DNA of 64,000 nucleotides from Tethya wilhelma (GCA_964030475.1 CAXIPT010000004.1:1758636-1822635); one strand, 5' to 3'. Counted from the stretch's first letter, positions 28,177 through 39,619 are shown. Notes: generated from the sequence alone by a model not told the origin. Numbers and translations are program-made.

Positions 28177-29080
28177 CCCATTAAGAATACTCTGTAGGTT
28201 GGAAAGCTGCTGACACATGTATAGCGGAGGACTGTGAGGTTCAGCCGCCATTGAGTACCTACGACCTCTCCCCACGTCTACTGCTCATCACCATCCATTC
28301 TAGTGCTCTGGGTGTCGAGAGACGCAAGGCCATAAGAGATACCTGGTTGTCCATGACTGACAATCACCCTGACTCCCCCATACAGTATAGGTGGGTCAAT
28401 CTGCATATAGTCACTGCACGTGGTGACAATATTGCATATTTAGCAGCAATTGATGTGTTGTATATATGGCTATTATTGTACTATTCATTGCTGGTTGGTG
28501 TATATTGCAACAGAGTATGTAATCCTTTATGGTATTATTTTAAATTATTCATTGCTAGTTTGTTGGTATGCTACAAATATAGGTGTTTGTATATATAATG
28601 TACGTAGTTTTTACAACTTTTTAATAATTTACTGCCAGGGAACCATTTTTTCAAGTATCAACACTTTTTCAGTTCCACTCTTGCCTTGCTTAAAGGAACT
28701 GTGTCACTATATAAGCACTGTTTTGTTACCAAAAATAAAATGCGTGACGTTTTGTGACATTTTTTGTTGACAAATGCGCAATATACGTACATACACGGGG
28801 CTAATACCCGGGCGTGGTACCCAGATCGCGCAAGAAACAAAACAAAAAATGTCACAAACGGTCATAGAACATCATAAAATGTCACACATTTTATTTTTAG
28901 TAACAAAACACCGCTTATATAGTGACACAGTTCCTTTAAGTTCAGTTGTAGAGAAAGGCCTTTCCATGAAGTGTTTGTACAGGTCTGAATTGTGAACTAT
29001 CAAATCATAAAACTTCCTAATTTTGTGTCGGATTGAATTACTCATTACCTCACATACAGCAGTCATTTTGTGAGCAAGCT

Positions 29081-29137
<57 letters not shown>

Positions 29138-31458
29138 CTGGCTAACAGTAGAATATGGAAAGTACTGAGCATACTATAATTATTTATGTGCTATTTTAAG
29201 TACATTACTATTATGATGATTTAGTGATGCAGGTGTCCTAAAAATAGACATTTTTCTTGGAGTTTGTTGCCAAATACCTCTCTACAAGTCAAACATTTGA
29301 TTTTCGTGAACCCACCATTCCTTTTTCAAATCAAAGTTCATGCAATATGACATTATTGTCCTGCCACATTTTTTTTCCCATAAAGATTTTGTATTGTATG
29401 TAGACATACATATAACTTACAGGTATTTGTATATTTCCCGTGGGTGTTGGTAACTTAGTAAAAGAGCACTTGACTTGAGTTTGAAAGACCTAGGGGGGTT
29501 ATAATTGTAGCTATACTATCTCAAGATTTTTCCCTTTGGTTCCCCATCTGTGGTTGCTGTGTGAAATATCAAACAGTTTCAATACTAAGCCTAATTGCCT
29601 GCTCTGGCTTCACTGCATTGATATCTGTTAGATTGATACATGATGAGCAAAGTTATCTGTTTTAGTGGCCTAGTAAACCAGGCCCTCCCTGCATGCTGTG
29701 TATTGCTAAGCAGAGGAGTTACAACACAAGTGCCCTTTTGCTGAGCTTAACAATGAGAGTTGATCAATACACCTGCTTGCCAGTTCAGCAAAGGCCCACT
29801 CCTATCTACCTCCTCTGATTGCTAAGTGCAACAAGCATATAAAATTATAGTGGGGAAGGGCCTAGCTGGTTTGCAAGGAAGCTGTTTTTGAACAAATTTG
29901 TAACGAAGTAGTTGCCATCCAAACCATTGTAATACCCCACCCTGGCTGATCTCACCTCATCTTATTCATATTACCTCATTGTAGGTTATGGTTGCTGGGC
30001 AACCACTCTTATAGGCATGTGTGAGTACATGTGCCTACAGTGTGTGGTGCATCATCATGAGTTGCCAAATTTAGATTTGGGCTAATAATAGTAACCAGTC
30101 TTATTTGTCAATAACTTGCTAGTTCAATAATATGCCAAAAGGAGTGTGAAAGCTCAATTGAAAAAATCTTGAGATCTAGCTGGGATTTGAACCCAGGTCT
30201 TTCTACATTTGTAGGTAGACCATTTTTGATTTAAGCTGTGGCTAGAGTACCAGCAGTCTGTATACTTTTCTATTGCTTTTGTATTGCAGAGGTACGTAAT
30301 ATACAGTATCCGGATTTTGAGGTACTGCATTAAAGAACTGGCACCATTGACTACAATGTATTTAGCTTTAGTTTTACTGAGCAGGTAAGGTACTCTTGCC
30401 ACAGTGTTTTTGATATTGTGTTGTGAGAGGACATGACATTGTGTTTGTGTTGACTCCTGTTTGTCTGGAGATAGTGAGAGGTCAGGACAAGTGGTCATTG
30501 TTTTAGAGTACACACACCAGCACACACAGTTGAGATTGATAAGGGGTAGGTCGAGCTTGCTTTTCCTTTCTAAGAAAGATTTTAGCTAAAACTATTTTAA
30601 TTAGCCAATACGGACTGTCCCTACCTCTACCTCTGTTGGGCTATTGTACTTCAAGTTAGAGACAATTTTGACTTTGACCCTCAAACCGTCAAATTAGAAT
30701 CATGGTCAAGTCCTCAGTATGCTTGATATTCATGCTCAGATATTCATGCTAGCTAGCTAGCTACTACATGGCTGTACTGAATGGCATTGCTGAATGGTGA
30801 ATAATAATATTATTGTGAGACAGTCCTCCAACAGAAGTGTTCAGAATCACTTGTGGTGCAACATATCAAAAGTGGAGGTCAATAGACTCTTTAGATCCTA
30901 GTGTCTGTGTACAGTATATATAGCTGTGTGGAGAAACCACTTCAAAGGTTTGTTAAAATTGCTGTACATTATGTGCTGGTGTCTGGCTGTTGCTGTGGAG
31001 ATGTTGCTATTGAAGTGACCAATGTACAATACACACACACATGGTAATGATTTTATGTTCAAAGAGCAACAGTAACTGGTGATGATGTACATCTTGATAC
31101 CAAGTTGAAAACTGACAATTTCCTAACCATTGTTGGCAGTCAATGTGGTGCTCAGTGCATGACATAGTACTTGTTGGCTAAAAGACATGTTCTCATGGTC
31201 TTCTTGCATTCAAAAGAATTGTGTAGCTACATGTACAATGTTACAAGGCTACCATGCGATGACTGACTATGTGTAGCTAGTTTTGTTGTTGACAACATGT
31301 TGCCAACAAAAAGGTAGCACTTCATCGTACATACTAGCTTTGAAAAAAAATTTTTGTTGCTAGCGATCAGTTCTTAGCAGCTTGTCGTCTTTATATAGGA
31401 CATCCTTAGTATGAACATTGGTAAAGTCAGCACTTTCTCTTTCACACACACTTATACT

Positions 31459-31527
<69 letters not shown>

Positions 31528-32554
31528 CACTGATAGATTTATAATTGGAGGGGCAGACCTCACTCAAGAAACCCTTCTCCTCCTCAAACAAGAATCCTCC
31601 AAGCACAATAACGACCTCCTCATCCTTCACACTGTCACAGACTCACGCCTCACCCTCACCTCCCGTACCCTCGACAGCTTCAAGACGCTCACAACTCACA
31701 CCCCTCACAAATTTCAGTACATCTTAAAATGTGACGACGACAGTTTCGTAGACATTTCCAGAATTGCATCAGAACTTCAAAAACGAAACTCACATGGACG
31801 TCTTTATTGGGGCTTTATGAGAGGGGTAGCGAGGATTTACTCATTTGGCACTTACCGTGAAGACCATTGGTTTGTGTGCAATAAGTACATGTCCTACGCT
31901 TTGGGAGGGGGGTACGTACTCTCGTGGGATCTGGTTGAACTTTTGGTCCGAAATCGAGCCTATTTGAACATGTACAAGGCAGAAGATGTGTCTGTGGGGG
32001 CGTGGCTTGCAGGATTCAACATCGAGAGACAGCACGATACGAGGTTTAACACGGAGTCGTCGTCACGAGGCTGCAAAGATGTGTACTTAGTTTCACACAA
32101 GGTAGGTGATGCTGTGTTGTGTAGCCTCATATATACCCAGCCTCTCCTCTTTTTAGGTCAAGATAGAGGCTGGGAATAAGACTAACGTTTTGTCTATTTA
32201 GCTTGTCTTCACGACTAAATCCAATATCTTACATGGTGGAAAATATTCGTTTTTGTTAGTCCTGTATAAGTCAAAGCTGAATGGAAAATAGGTGTAGCTT
32301 CACTGACTATCTTGATGTAAATATTGTTGTCTTTGTTTTTGTTTTTTGACGACCTTTACCTGGTTTTTCTCTCTCACTCTGACATGATGTACCTATAGGT
32401 TTCAGTCTCTGACATGTACAAGTATCACAGATCACTTACAGAAGAAGGCAGGTTTTGCTCCTGGACGAACTATTGGCACTGGTATAGTGGCTATTATTAT
32501 AACTGGACAACATTACCATCAAGTTGTTGTAGGAGAGATTCATTTTTTCCTTAG
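27542..32554 (+). CDS. beta-1,3-galactosyltransferase 6-like enzyme, copy B (GT31)
   Basis: Four exons (27542-27770, 28186-28390, 31537-32101, 32399-32554) give 384 residues, one more than copy A with identical intron phases. The same motifs are present: RRKAIRDTWLS, FIIGG, KCDDDSFVDI, LGGGYVLSWD, EDVSVGAWLAG and the HDTRFNTESSSRGC block. Exon 2 is almost identical to copy A while exons 1 and 3 differ at many positions, which hints at gene conversion. Intron 2 is 3.1 kb and has collected a MITE, an inverted copy of GT31-A intron sequence, a SINE-like fragment and a second MITE. Its 3' half keeps similarity to copy A intron 2 (ttgaagtgaccaatgtaca near 31011), confirming tandem duplication. Both enzymes look catalytically complete. 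Confidence 0.9.
28690..28939. repeat. MITE with ~55 bp terminal inverted repeats, TTAA ends
   Basis: A 250 bp element bounded by ttaaaggaactgtgtcacta and its reverse complement. The first 25 bases of the arms (aaaggaactgtgtcactata then taagc) are perfectly inverted, with minor mismatches further in. TTAA at both ends suggests a TTAA target-site transposon family (piggyBac- or Kolobok-like, inference). It lies in GT31-B intron 2. Confidence 0.8.
29138..29469. repeat. right copy of the inverted duplication (GT31-B intron 2)
   Basis: Reverse complement of 25861-26193, preceded by a (GT)n tract (29083-29136) complementary to the (CA)n tract before GT31-A exon 3. Its far end overlaps the SINE-like A box at 29451. 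Confidence 0.85.
29449..29533 (+). repeat. tRNA-derived SINE-like fragment
   Basis: A-box-like taacttagtaaaagagc, a diverged middle, then the family tail tatctcaagattttt. Only part of the B box survives. Related to fragments at 21256-21345 and 30165-30210. Confidence 0.4.
29696..29835. repeat. MITE-like element, cagaggaggta...tgctgagct family (older copy)
   Basis: The left end gctaagcagaggagttacaa runs into aagtgcccttttgctgagct. It is mirrored on the right by cagcaaaggcccactcctat and tacctcctctgattgctaag. The better preserved family member is at 44861-45028. Confidence 0.6.
30165..30215 (-). repeat. tRNA-derived SINE 3' fragment
   Basis: On the minus strand a B-box-like gggttcaaatccc is followed by the same tail as other copies (agctagatctcaagattttt). 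No A box is found. Confidence 0.4.
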
Positions 32555-32585
32555 TGCTAGAATTTTTTTAGTTATGGTTTTATAC

Positions 32586-32589
<4 letters not shown>

Positions 32590-32671
<82 letters not shown>
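32590..32671 (+). repeat. (CT)n tract in the 3' region of GT31-B
   Basis: About 40 CT units with one gtctgt interruption, shortly after the stop codon. GT31-A has a shorter (CT)n at the equivalent place (27290-27310), so the tract predates the duplication and has expanded. Confidence 0.9.
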
Positions 32672-32674
<3 letters not shown>

Positions 32675-33018
32675 TTCAGTTTCACTGACTCATAAATTTT
32701 CTTCACGGTTTATTTCATGTGATCACTTCATTATTATATTTTATTTAAGTATAGACCCTTGTATAAATCATTTGTATGCATTTTGGATGTGTGTGTGTGA
32801 AAGTGTTGTCTGACGATCGATGAAAATTTCAGCATAAAACTTGTTTTATCAAACATGATCAAACACAATATTGCCTATATAAAAATATTTGTCCCATCAT
32901 TCGTGACCAATCGATACAACTGTTACTGAGGTTGACCAGGGGGAGGTATACTCACAACCTGCATGCACATAGAAATAAGTAATAGACACAATAATAAGTT
33001 AACCCTTTTGTTCCTGGT

Positions 33019-34485
33019 TTACGAGGCTACAGGACTCTGCATTAGTTATGTATTAATTTTTGCTTGATCAGCGTTTTTCAATCTGTACTACAAAAGTATG
33101 GTTGCGTACTTATGTAATTTGCTACATGATGCATGCACCTATGCAGATAAATCATGACCTCACAGGCATGCATATATAAAAAATACAATACTATGAGGAA
33201 ATTAATAACCACCTCACTGTCTAGAGACCATACATGGATGTCACATGTGAAAAACTTTTATTAGCCCACACTCATGATTATCCATTGTGACAGTCAGGAA
33301 TTAAAGAGTCCCTTGGAACAATGCTATCACACAACATTGATAGATAAGCTTAAGTTCACTGATTATAACATCACTCTGAATATTCATTGTACAACTGCAG
33401 GCTGGCTAATAGTATTATTGTGGCTCACCTGATCATACTCCACATACTTGACAGAGGGCAACGCACGAACTTTGTCCCTAGTGCTGCATTGATGTGTGAA
33501 CAGATGGCAAGCAAGTCATGAATATATAGTACTACCTACTATCACTATAGCCTTGTTCGCAGGCTTCTCCTTCAGTGAATAAAAATATATTATTTCTTTT
33601 GAAAATTGGAGGAGACTGGGAATGAGGCTAACCAATGTGACGAATCAACCCAACCACTCAATGTAGATTGTTTGTACGCACAGTACTATAGGCATACAGC
33701 TCATACATGTGGCAGCATAAAAATTAAGCTATTACTAACACCTAAATTTACTGAGCAATCCTCACCTGTCAGTCATGGTGGCAGAGAAACCACGGAACCT
33801 AGAGCCAATGTTGTATTCGTGGGTTATTTTATTTCCTGGCCCTTCAGCTTCAAAGAGATCCTTAACACTCGTCCTGGCCTGGGTCACTAGAGAGTCATAT
33901 AGGGCAATATTAATAACAGTATCCATTGGTGACAAATTATTAGGATTGTGAGTTGTATACATTGCATAGCAGGAAAGTTTTGGGGGGGGATAACTTTCGT
34001 GATTTTTGCAGATCACAATCCATCCATGAAAGTTTTTATTCACAAAATTCTCTGTAATATATAGTACTGAATGGATGTTGTGCAACTCATCCGTGAAAGA
34101 TAAAACACAAAATTGTTTGACGAAAAACACCCGCAAAAGTTAGACACCGCAACTTTCCCACTATACAGTAATCAAGATTTTATATCTCACCATCATCTGC
34201 TGTTAGTTCCTCCTTGAACACTACGATGTAGCTGTCTGATTTCCCAGTTGGGTTCTCACCAAGAAGAGGAGCTGCATGCATGAAATAGTATGCCCACACA
34301 ATAACAATAACTGTGTGAACACCATGAATTTTTTGTCATGCATGACTACTCATGAGAAAAGGCAATGAACAGTCTCTGTGTAAAACTTATAGTACATTAA
34401 GAATTTAATGCTCTGTGACACGAGGCCTCCATGCAATGCATGCAGTAGAGCTCAGAATTAGCTAGCATATACCTAGTTCAGCCAT
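33019..34485 (-). CDS. inhibitor I9-type (subtilase propeptide-like) small protein
   Basis: Five minus-strand exons (34473-34485, 34191-34271, 33766-33886, 33429-33477, 33019-33036) give 93 residues in phase. The core reads SDSYIVVFKEELTADD, then QARTSVKDLFEAEG, then YNIGSRFRGFSATMT and finally VRALPSVKYVEYDQ. This is the full inhibitor I9 pattern (YIVxFK, GFSAxMT, LPxVxYVExD) normally found as the intramolecular chaperone of subtilisin-like proteases. No catalytic domain follows, so it is probably a free-standing inhibitor like the fungal I9 inhibitors. No signal peptide is seen with the short 13-base first coding exon. An upstream reading with a longer N terminus exists (ADSDPEPATWHSEN...) and could be the true start. 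The last exon (SPVAS, stop) is the weakest part. Confidence 0.75.
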
Positions 34486-34570
34486 TGCTTGATTCCAAAT
34501 TGATATGAGATTTTCAGAGTGCCAAGTGGCTGGTTCTGGGTCAGAGTCAGCAATAAACCGGTTCCTGTAA

Positions 34571-34645
34571 CGTCATGCATTGCCGAACACGTGCTCGTAC
34601 ACGTCATCGGCGCCTAGCCCGCGCGCGCCGCGGCCGGCCCAAATA
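34571..34645. promoter_or_regulatory. CpG-dense segment with two ACGTCA half-sites
   Basis: The stretch from taacgtcatgcat through acacgtcatcggcgcc to gcgcgcgccgcggccggccc is by far the most CpG-rich in the window. It lies 90-160 bp upstream of the I9 gene start. The two ACGTCA motifs are CRE half-sites. It is probably the I9 promoter, but it also lies just past the sialidase 3' end. Confidence 0.45.
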
Positions 34646-34766
34646 TTTTCATAACTTACTATGTCAGAAATTCAATAATAGAGACTCACATATCTAACTA
34701 TAGCGGTACTTTACCAAACAAAAAAACAATAACACACAATGTAACAATTGGACAAAGGGTAAAATA

Positions 34767-37602
34767 CTATTTGTATATCCAGCTCTCTTTAATCTTGACG
34801 TATTTGATGGTGTCTCTATTGTAAGTATAGGAGATGTGAATGTAACCATCAGGAGACTGAAGGAGAGTGGGGTAGCTGAACTCTGTTGAACGTTCAATGT
34901 TTGCAGGTGGAGGACGAGTTTCACCTTGAGGTTTGAAAGAGTTGGATTTCTCTGGTTCTAGATCCTGAATGTATAAGACAATAATTACACTATATTATGT
35001 TCTGGAATAGTGTGCCAGGGTAGGCTATCAGCAACAGCATATTGTTACTGCACAATCCATGCTAGCTAGTGCGATTGTGGTACTGCTCTGAAGCTCAGAC
35101 TGGTTGCATGTGCATTATTTTGGGTCGACCAATCAATCTCACTCACCCTATAGTGTGGCCATGTTTTCCCACCATCTTCAGAGACTGCAATGCGTATCGG
35201 TACTCTCTCAGAGTTGGTGGGGTTGAAGACAATGGCCATACGTCCACTGGCCAGCACGTGAGCCTGAATGGCAGCATTGTTGTTGGGGAGGACAGTCTTC
35301 TTAGGCTCACTCCAGGACTTGCCTAAATATAGACACAAATGTTACTAAATATAGTTGAGTAAGTGGACAACTAGACATAACCAACTACCCATGCATATAC
35401 CAGTTACATTAATTCCTCAATGTCTGAATACAGTACAAAGTCTGACTGTCGTGGGACAAAAGAACTTTTCAACCTACCAGTCCTAGTTCTCAAGGCTAGG
35501 CACCTGAGTGGCTCGACTTTTGAGAATTTATTAGATATACTTATACCTGAGCAGGAATTGGGAGGGTTCCTTTAGGTTTGGGATTGTTTGTAAAGATTAG
35601 ACTGCGTTTGAATAAACTAAAATTTAAAGTTTTACATACACCTTTGCATACAATCCAAAACTATAGTAATGGGTATCATATTGCACACTCAGAACCAAGT
35701 TGCTGAATCCTCATCTACTGTTACTAGACAATTATGACACATGCTCCTATATATACCTTCATCTGTAGAGGACGCAGTATAAATGTGTTCAGCCCGTCTG
35801 TCTCTGAAGAAAGCTATCAAGTATGATTTATCGGGGGTAGGTCGAACTATTGATGGTTGGACAAGGTAGTTGGACTTGGAGATGGAGTACTCCTTCCACG
35901 ACTTGTGATCGTGACTGATTTCAACGGCCGAATGTTGATTCTCGTCTCCCTTGACTGTATGTGTGTGTGTGTGTGTGTGTGTGTGAGTGTGTGTGTGTGT
36001 ACGTACATGTGTGTGTGTGTGGGTGCATGAGTGTGCAGAATGTACATTGTTGGTTTCTGTGTATAGTTTTATAACTTTGATTTTTATAGCTAACTCTTGC
36101 TAAAATACTAGTTCATGAGTCTCGAAACCATTTGATCAACCATGAATCACGCCATGCATACACAATAGTTGACCACATGCAGTCAATTAGCTCACCAGCA
36201 AAGTAAATAGGGTAGATCAGCCCTCCATCCTGAGATTCGATGATTCTGTTGCGATCAAAAGATCCAGGTTTCGTAAATACGTCGACAGGTTTGGTCCAAT
36301 TTAGGCCCCTCCCATCAGCAGAGACAAGATGCCATATGTTAGCATTGTCTTCACTTTCAATTCTGCATGAAGAAAAAAAATAAGAATTACTATAATGATT
36401 CACTAAAAATAATGGCTTGTTACACACATCAAGATTTGTCAATACAACTGCTGAGAGGAATGCATGGTGCAATGTGGCACTACTGACCTTTGTAGGTTCT
36501 TTGAGGCGATCTGTTGTGAGTGCCACAGATTGAGCTCCCCTGTCTTAGAGTCGTGATAGAGGACAGGGTTTTGGTTGGAATATCCCTTTCTCTGAGAGAG
36601 AAGAGTGACTTTAGACCACTGGCTACTGTTGGCTGGGAGGCGGGCCAGGTAGATGGAGCACAGGTCAGCACCTAAGTATCACGGTGAGGGAAAATTTTGG
36701 CAATAAACTTATTTGCAATATGAGCTGAGTGAGAGAATCACAAGGATTTAATGCAAACTATAGCTATATAGAAGCTTGTCAAAATCAGTAAGTAATAAAA
36801 GAAGGTGCATTGGTTGCCAGGTAGCCTAGCTTGTTCTATATAAAGGTGTTGGAGTTACTATGGTTACCAAAATCAACCACTATGGACAGCTTGAGAGTCA
36901 ACCGTTACATATCAGTAGGAAAAGGATGGTCAGTTTTGTCTGAATAAAAAATTGGGCATGCATGCAGTTAATACCCCTTATTTCCCTCAAGTCACAACAA
37001 GACACAAGAGTAGTTTGCTACTCTCTTCCTTTCCTTGCCAAGAGTCTGGTAAGCCAGCCAGACTAACTTAAGAATCCTCACCTTCACTGGTTCCACTGAA
37101 CCAGGCCATGAGGAGTTCCCCCGAGGGAAGGAGCTCAAGGAAAGAGGCGTGGTTTGATCTCTGAGGAGGGATCATGTAAGCATCAAATCTTCCCCCACCA
37201 ATATCACGAACCACACCTGCATCAGGAGCCGGAATGCGAATGGTATATATAGATTATATGAACAAAACACCTGGCGATTCAAAGTAATATTTGCTACAGC
37301 TGCAGCCTCTTAGTTCGATCGTATGGGTGATCATCACGTACTGAAGACTTGAGACTGGTTAACCTGAGGCATTTAAAAATCTAATAGATTGTCAACGTGC
37401 ATGCCAAGGAAGCCTAAAAAGAAAACTTGCTTCTTCAGGTAGGAAGGATTGTGCAGCTAAATGTTTGTATTTCATAACTTGCAAATTACGTGAAGTGCAG
37501 CCCTGTATTCATCTCACCATCATAGTTGTCTGCTTCTTTTGGTGTCACTGGTGGCAGCAACCCAGTTAGAAGAATGACAGCAACAGCAGCTCTCATGACC
37601 AT
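34767..37602 (-). CDS. secreted sialidase (BNR/Asp-box exo-alpha-sialidase-like)
   Basis: Seven minus-strand exons (37518-37602, 37082-37216, 36488-36671, 36196-36362, 35757-35954, 35147-35322, 34767-34964) sum to 1143 nt, encoding 380 residues. Residues 1-21 (MVMRAAVAVILLTGLLPPVT) are a signal peptide. Motifs of the BNR_2 sialidase group follow: SNHASFLELLPSGELLMAWF, GTSEG, NQNPVLYHD, the VQPSIVRP block, an Asp box SEDGGKTW and, near the C terminus, EFSYPTLLQSPDGYIHISYT. The enzyme would release terminal sialic or related acids outside the cell or in lysosomes. A (CA)n tract on the sense strand abuts the exon 5 acceptor. The first exon and promoter are duplicated at 39.6-40.4 kb. Substrate specificity cannot be read from sequence. 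Confidence 0.85.
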
Positions 37603-37802
37603 GACTGATGAGTGCACCAGGTGAAATCAGGTAATGGTCGTTAGAAGTGAAAATAAAACATTTAATACGCACAATATAAATTTTCTACGCGAACTATAAA
37701 CCATACTAATAATTAATACTTGTGGCCAAAATGGGCGTGGTACTTCCGTGTGAACGTGGTTGTGGTGTTAATTGGAACTTCACAAAGACTTTCAGCCCTG
37801 TT

Positions 37803-37946
37803 GATTGGCTAACTGTTTGCGGAATCCCTGTATAAAAACTCTCACTATAAATTCTGGGTCTCACTTTTATCTGTTCAAGCCGTTCGAATTCTAATCAAGT
37901 TCTCGTCTGATCAAGCCGTTCGAACCCTAAATCAAGTTCTCCAACC
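37803..37946 (+). promoter_or_regulatory. core promoter and repeated leader of the intronless gene
   Basis: An inverted CCAAT box (gattggc, 37803-37809) lies 22 bp before a TATA box (tataaaaac at 37831). The leader contains a direct repeat: tcaagccgttcgaattctaa and tcaagccgttcgaaccctaa, each followed shortly by atcaagttct. So the gene has a proper eukaryotic promoter whatever its origin. Confidence 0.55.
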
Positions 37947-38693
37947 ATGTCAGCAGACCACGTGTCGTTTGTAAAATCGACCGAGCTACACCACAAGCCA
38001 CTTCCTTCATTATTCAAGGAGACAAGATCTCCCGCGGAGAATCAAAAACAAGGATATGTAGCTGCTGGATCCCTTGTAGCTTTCACGGAGAATGTTACTG
38101 CACAAGCAAAACAAGATATCCTCGATGCTACACTCTTTGCACAACTAGCTGCCAACAGGAAGCATGATCGTGAGACAGACGTGGCTGCATGGTACAAGTA
38201 TTACGTTTACGTTTTGGATAAGATTGGCTTCGTTGGGCAAGAGTTTGTGATGCACAAGTACGATAGCAGAGCACAATCCTTTATGATGGACAAAGTCGTG
38301 TTGGAAATTCTAGAACCTGGTTTGACCAGCAAATCCATGGCTGTAGCTGCGGCCACAATCGATGCACTTGGCAAGCTACCTGGTGATGACCGATCCTTGA
38401 CGGTCTTTGACAACCAAAGCTCGAGCATGGGCAAGGGAAACTTCCAGATTGGAGCTTGCGATCAAGCTGAAAATGGTGATGTCACTCTTGGTATGGGAGC
38501 ATTTTATTTCTCTGCCGACAAGAGTGATACCCGGTTTCTCTTTGGGAGTTATAGCTCATCCAGTATTACACTTCATTATGGATTTCAATACATGGTCCTG
38601 AACCAAGCTGTGTATGCCGTTGTGAGGGATAACATTTCATTGAAGCTGGGTAACAATGCACAAAATTTAATTGGGTCAATCAAATTAGACTAG
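37947..38693 (+). CDS. intronless gene of unknown function, possible horizontal transfer
   Basis: A complete 248-residue ORF with ATG and TAG and no intron, in a window where nearly every other gene is split. It has no signal peptide or membrane segment. Landmarks are LVAFTENVTAQAKQDILDAT, LFAQLAANRKHD, AAWYKYYVYVLDKIGFVGQE, KVVLEILEPG and, near the end, YAVVRDNISLKLGNNAQN. From memory it recalls a family of uncharacterised soluble proteins of about 230-250 residues in fungi and bacteria, but I cannot verify this without a search. Base composition is close to the coding exons around it (codon use with many GC-ending codons), so any transfer is not recent. It shares a 344 bp divergent promoter with the sialidase. 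Confidence 0.75.
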   Translation: MSADHVSFVKSTELHHKPLPSLFKETRSPAENQKQGYVAAGSLVAFTENVTAQAKQDILDATLFAQLAANRKHDRETDVAAWYKYYVYVLDKIGFVGQEFVMHKYDSRAQSFMMDKVVLEILEPGLTSKSMAVAAATIDALGKLPGDDRSLTVFDNQSSSMGKGNFQIGACDQAENGDVTLGMGAFYFSADKSDTRFLFGSYSSSSITLHYGFQYMVLNQAVYAVVRDNISLKLGNNAQNLIGSIKLD

Positions 38694-39141
38694 TATGACC
38701 TGAATTCAGTGCTGCAAATTGATAATCATGTGAACTAACACAATCATAACCTGTATTCATATGGTATATATAGCTAGGACTCTGTAGCAGCAGATAGCTA
38801 GGCTAGCTATTAATTTTACAGGCTTAGAATTTTAGACATTAAATTATTACAATGTGCATGACAGTCATGCACCGTGATGATTTATATTATAATTATATGA
38901 AAACTATTTAATTACTGTACAGTAACTGTAGCAAAACTACAAAAAAAATTGCAGCTAGGATATAATATTATAATAGTCATGAGAAAACATTGAAAAGGCA
39001 AGGTATATTTCCATAGTCATGTTTTTATGGAAAGATGCTCCTTTTAATGTTTTTACAAATTTAAACTATTGTATATAAAATAATTATAATGTTTCCAAGT
39101 TGCATGTGGTTTATTATTATAATTAGGTATGCATACTTTAG

Positions 39142-39220
39142 GACTCTGACCACCAGCTACAAGGAGGGCTTCTTTGTGTCCAACGGCGGCGGAGGGTCCT
39201 TCTCTTGCTGTCACTCTTGA
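39142..39220 (+). other. orphan coding-like island (candidate terminal exon)
   Basis: A GC-rich patch in AT-rich DNA follows a tttag acceptor-like site. On the plus strand it reads TLTTSYKEGFFVSNGGGG then SFSCCHS and a stop. The minus strand is also open, as PSAAVGHKEALLVAGGQS, which looks like a kelch-repeat strand. Either reading could be a relic exon; neither connects to a neighbour. Confidence 0.25.
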
Positions 39221-39619
39221 TGAAGCTATATAATAGAAGCAGCATTATTGAAGTCTAGTTGGTCATCTTGTTATAGCTTCGTGGTGACCACGCTGTGGTT
39301 AATTAGGATGAAAATTGTCATAAACAGTGTGGGTACAAGAAAGGTGACTTACATAACACTGTGGTACTGCAGACATGTTCTGAGCTAAAGACACATGTGT
39401 ATAGATAGTTGCAGACATGTTCTGAGCTCTAGATACATGTGTCTTGTTGGGTGCAGAGCCATAGACACATGTGCATAATTGGGTCAGGCATGTTGTGAGC
39501 TAAAAGACACAATGGCCATGTGTCTTGTTAGGTAAAATAAAATTTGTGTAGTTATAGATAAAGAGCATTGACATGTGTACTTATTAAATGGAATAGCTCA
39601 TTGAGCTAACTGGCTAGTT

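Noticed and set aside
30154..30525. 123-residue minus-strand frame
   Set aside because: Lies in GT31-B intron 2 and overlaps a SINE fragment; composition is not protein-like.
31360..31563. CV-repeat minus-strand frame
   Set aside because: Antisense of the (CA)n tract before GT31-B exon 3.
32487..32813. Ser/Leu-rich frame
   Set aside because: Translation of a (CT)n tract after the GT31-B stop.
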